In this document: positions 51,347 to 53,767 of the stretch, piece after piece | How the letters are laid out: the number at the start of each line of letters is the position of its first letter | Position numbering within the stretch: position 1 is the first letter of the stretch | NCBI GenBank assembly: GCA_035690485.1 | Contig: DASSKL010000059.1 | Span: 1-53,767 of the forward strand | Reading direction: 5' to 3' | DNA from: Mycobacteriales bacterium | Lineage (GTDB): Bacteria > Actinomycetota > Actinomycetes > JAFAQI01 > DASSKL01 | DNA: 53,767 nt | Notes under the pieces: model-generated | Told to the model about the DNA's origin: nothing | What the model saw: only the letters and a program-made list of their open reading frames with translations | The model's database searches: none | Made by a program: the position numbers and the translations under genes

Positions 51347-51862
51347 GTGCGGGTGCTCGGTGTCGACCCCGGGCTGACACGGCTCGGCCTCGGCGTGGTC
51401 GACGGAAGCCCGGGCAGGCCGATGCGACTCGTGGCCGTCGACGTCGTGCGCACACCAGCGACCGACGACATCGGAGCTCGGTTGCTCGCCCTCGAGGGCG
51501 CGCTCGAGCAGTGGCTGGCCGCGCACCGGCCCGACGCGGTCGCCGTGGAGCGGGTGTTCAGCCAGCACAACGTGCGCACGGTCATGGGCACCGCCCAGGC
51601 CTCGGCCGCGGCGATCCTGGTCGCTGCCCGGGCAGGCGTGCCCGTCGCGCTGCACACGCCGAGCGAGGTCAAGGCCGCGATCACCGGCTCGGGTCGGGCC
51701 GACAAGGCCCAAGTCGCGGCCATGGTCGCTCGCGTGCTGGCGCTGCCCGACCGGCCCAAGCCCGCCGACGCCGCCGACGCGCTTGCTCTCGCGGTCTGCC
51801 ACGTCTGGCGCGGCAGCGCGCAGCGGCGGCTGGCCGAGGCGCTCGCGGCGAGGTCGGCGTGA
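51347..51862 (+). CDS. ruvC: Holliday junction endonuclease RuvC
   Basis: About 171 residues. Resolves Holliday junctions by symmetric nicking. Catalytic acidic residues are in [10 protein letters not shown] near the start, [10 protein letters not shown], and the final DAADALALA. Start GTG 51347 is preferred: GGAGG (51334-51338) stands 8 bases before it; GTG 51338 and 51353 are alternatives. The stop overlaps ruvA (GTGA). Confidence 0.95.
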   Translation: MRVLGVDPGLTRLGLGVVDGSPGRPMRLVAVDVVRTPATDDIGARLLALEGALEQWLAAHRPDAVAVERVFSQHNVRTVMGTAQASAAAILVAARAGVPVALHTPSEVKAAITGSGRADKAQVAAMVARVLALPDRPKPADAADALALAVCHVWRGSAQRRLAEALAARSA

Positions 51863-52473
51863 TCGCCTCGGTGCGCGGGCGGGTGCTCGCGACCGGTGCC
51901 GACACCGCCGTCATCGAGGTCGGAGGCGTCGGCCTGTCGGTGCAGTGCGCACCGGCCGGGTTGGCCACCCTCCGAGTCGGCGACCTGGCGCGGCTGTCGA
52001 CCTCACTGGTCGTCCGCGAGGACTCGTTGACGCTCTACGGCTTCGCCGACGACGACGCCCGCGACCTGTTCGAGCTGCTGCAGACCGCCAGTGGCGTCGG
52101 GCCCAAGCTCGCCCAGGCGATGCTCGCCGTGCTCGGTGCCGACGGCGTGCGTGCCGCGGTCGCGACCGACGACCTGACCACGCTCACCCGCGTCCCCGGC
52201 ATCGGCCGCAAGGGAGCGCAGCGCATCGTGCTCGAGCTCAAGGACCGCATCGGCGCCGTCCCGAGCGGCCCGATCAGCCTGCCCGTCCCACGCGAGGCGG
52301 CCTGGCGCGAGCAGGTCGGCTCGGCCCTTGCCGGCCTCGGCTGGTCGGCCCGTGAGGTCGAGCAGGCCCTCGGCGCGGTCGCCCCCGACGCCGACGACGC
52401 GCTCGCGGCCGGCGAGGAGCCCGACGTCGCGGTGCTGCTCAAGTCGGCGCTTCGGCTGCTGAGCCGCGCATGA
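51859..52473 (+). CDS. ruvA: Holliday junction DNA helicase subunit RuvA
   Basis: 204 residues. An N-terminal OB fold ([20 protein letters not shown]) is followed by tandem helix-hairpin-helix motifs ([13 protein letters not shown] and [16 protein letters not shown]) and a C-terminal RuvB-binding domain. Binds the junction as a tetramer. Overlaps ruvC and ruvB by 4 bases each, giving tight coupling. Confidence 0.95.
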   Translation: MIASVRGRVLATGADTAVIEVGGVGLSVQCAPAGLATLRVGDLARLSTSLVVREDSLTLYGFADDDARDLFELLQTASGVGPKLAQAMLAVLGADGVRAAVATDDLTTLTRVPGIGRKGAQRIVLELKDRIGAVPSGPISLPVPREAAWREQVGSALAGLGWSAREVEQALGAVAPDADDALAAGEEPDVAVLLKSALRLLSRA

Positions 52474-53537
52474 CCGACCAGGCAGAGATCGTCTCGCCCT
52501 ACGCAGACGGCGACGAGCGCATCGTCGAGGCCGCGCTGCGGCCGAAGCGCCTCGACGAGTTCATCGGACAGCACCGGGTGCGCGAGCAGCTCATGGTCAT
52601 GCTCGACTCGGCCCGCGACCGGGGGCGGCCCCCCGACCACGTCCTGCTCTCCGGTCCGCCGGGTCTCGGCAAGACCACGATGGCGATGATCATCGCGGCC
52701 GAGCTGGGCGCGCCGCTGCGGGTCACCAGCGGTCCGGCGATCGAGCGGGCCGGTGACCTGGCCGCGCTGCTCTCCACCTTGTCCGAGGGAGAGGTGCTCT
52801 TCCTCGACGAGATCCACCGGATGGCCCGGCCGGCCGAGGAGATGCTCTACGTCGCGATGGAGGACTTCCGGGTCGACGTCGTCGTCGGCAAGGGGCCGGG
52901 CGCCACCGCCATCCCGCTCGACGTCTCGCCGTTCACCCTCGTGGGCGCGACGACGCGAGCCGGGCTGCTGCCCGGGCCCCTGCGCGACCGCTTCGGCTTC
53001 GTCGCCCATCTCGACTTCTACGAGCCGGCCGACCTGCAACGGGTCATCGAGCGTTCGGCGCGGCTCCTCGACGTGCCGATCGACCACGACGCGATCGCCG
53101 AGATCGCCGGGCGTTCGCGCGGCACACCGCGCATCGCCAACCGGTTGCTCCGCCGGGTCCGCGACTTCGCGCAGGTGCGGGCCGGCGGGCAGGTCACCCG
53201 CGATGTCGCCCGCGACGCGCTCGCGCTCTACGACGTCGACGAGCGGGGTCTCGACCGGCTCGACCGGGCCGTCCTCGACGCTCTGCTGCGCCGCTTCGAC
53301 GGGGGACCGGTCGGCCTCTCGACCCTCGCCGTCGCGGTCGGCGAGGAGCCGGAGACCGTCGAGGAGGTCGCCGAGCCGTTCCTCGTCCGGGCCGGGCTGC
53401 TCGCCCGCACGCCCCGGGGGCGGGTGGCGACAGCGACCGCCTGGAGCCACCTCGGCCTGCGGCCGCCCGCGCCGCGGGGCCTGGAGCCCGCGCTGTTCCC
53501 CGTCGAGGAGGTCGCCGACGATCCGGTGCCCGACTGA
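52470..53537 (+). CDS. ruvB: Holliday junction DNA helicase motor RuvB
   Basis: 355 residues. AAA+ motor driving branch migration. Walker [12 protein letters not shown], Walker [10 protein letters not shown], sensor 1 GATTRAGLL and the arginine-finger region near LRDRFGF are all present; a winged-helix domain closes the protein. ATG 52470 overlaps the ruvA stop. Confidence 0.97.
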   Translation: MTDQAEIVSPYADGDERIVEAALRPKRLDEFIGQHRVREQLMVMLDSARDRGRPPDHVLLSGPPGLGKTTMAMIIAAELGAPLRVTSGPAIERAGDLAALLSTLSEGEVLFLDEIHRMARPAEEMLYVAMEDFRVDVVVGKGPGATAIPLDVSPFTLVGATTRAGLLPGPLRDRFGFVAHLDFYEPADLQRVIERSARLLDVPIDHDAIAEIAGRSRGTPRIANRLLRRVRDFAQVRAGGQVTRDVARDALALYDVDERGLDRLDRAVLDALLRRFDGGPVGLSTLAVAVGEEPETVEEVAEPFLVRAGLLARTPRGRVATATAWSHLGLRPPAPRGLEPALFPVEEVADDPVPD

Positions 53538-53599
53538 CCGGCGACACGGCGGGCCGCGCGGTTGACCGCATGGTGACCCCTCACCGCGCGGGCGCCCCC

Positions 53600-53605
53600 T
53601 AGACT
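53600..53605 (+). promoter_or_regulatory. Possible -10 (TAGACT) upstream of the last gene
   Basis: TAGACT fits TANNNT and lies about 95 bases before GTG 53700. TTGACC at 53562 is too far (32 bases) to be its -35. The remaining gap after ruvB shows no other feature. Confidence 0.25.
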
Positions 53606-53699
53606 CGGTGGTCGTGCCGCCTCGGCGTACGCCGGGGGCGGAGGTTCCCATGGCCCGTCGCGTTGCGGCCCGCGGCCACCCCGATGGAGGGCAACACCC

Positions 53700-53767
53700 G
53701 TGATCCACACTGGCGGTGCGGTGCTGACCGCGCTCGGCCCGCTTGCGGCGAACTCGAACAGCAGCGG
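53700..53767 (+). CDS. yajC: Probable yajC, N-terminus only (truncated by window end)
   Basis: Twenty-two codons starting at GTG 53700 with GGAGG at 53686-53690 (9-base spacing). The short hydrophobic start and polar Asn/Ser stretch fit the beginning of actinobacterial YajC, the small Sec translocon accessory protein. That gene normally follows ruvB and precedes secD and secF. The call rests mainly on position; the membrane helix itself is outside the window. Confidence 0.55.
   Translation, partial: MIHTGGAVLTALGPLAANSNSS

Overview
This is chromosomal DNA from a high-GC actinobacterium. Third codon positions are almost all G or C, GTG starts are common, and lineage markers are present: DUF3000, an SsgA-like protein, PimA with a PatA-like acyltransferase, coproporphyrin-type heme genes, and PrimPolC/LigC-like repair enzymes. 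Most of the backbone follows gene orders I know from Mycobacterium tuberculosis and relatives (permease, RNA methyltransferase, dxs, rnd, DUF3000, hemE, hemY, hemQ, msrB; and thrS, HIT, pgsA, acyltransferase, pimA, pdxS, pdxT, yebC, ruvCAB). The genus cannot be fixed from the sequence. The SsgA-like gene hints at a developmentally complex lineage. I see no insertion sequence, prophage, CRISPR array or rRNA, and no gene-free stretch reaches 300 bases (longest about 266, at 10045-10310).

Layout. 1-6656: 3' end of an APC permease, a 23S-type uridine methyltransferase, a Ca2+/H+ antiporter, a small unknown protein, dxs, and a convergent unknown gene. 6739-8039: a two-gene iron importer (EfeU permease plus an EfeO-cupredoxin lipoprotein) with a well-formed metalloregulated promoter. 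8027-14109: RNase D, then a compact accessory block lying between backbone genes rnd and DUF3000. The block holds a NarL-type response regulator, a secreted subtilisin with a tryptophan-repeat tail, a membrane/GAF-like sensor, and a soluble histidine kinase. The last three are translationally coupled; this is the best candidate for an undescribed system. 14130-22168: DUF3000, an EamA transporter, a zinc-ribbon protein, hemE-hemH-hemY-hemQ, a large membrane protein and msrB.

22241-36052: DNA repair and trehalose. PrimPol and LigC-type ligase lie on opposite sides of a VOC protein and a gamma-glutamyltransferase. treX-treY and treZ are separated by an oppositely oriented flavin-dependent oxidoreductase. 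36062-39541: a diguanylate cyclase, an RsbW-like ATPase with a helical partner, tRNAs Gly-Cys-Val, an SsgA-like protein, a second tRNA-Val and a small unknown gene. 39614-53767: thrS, a HIT-family phosphorylase, an EF-G-like GTPase on the other strand, the phosphatidylinositol mannoside genes (pgsA, acyltransferase, pimA), a LemA-like protein, a DUF3048 lipoprotein, pdxST, yebC, ruvCAB behind a LexA box, and the first codons of a probable yajC.

A recurring signal is a TANNNT -10 element 6-8 bases before ATG/GTG. It appears before ten genes here and implies leaderless transcripts. It was also used to choose several starts. All functional names come from recognised motifs and remembered family knowledge; no database search was run.
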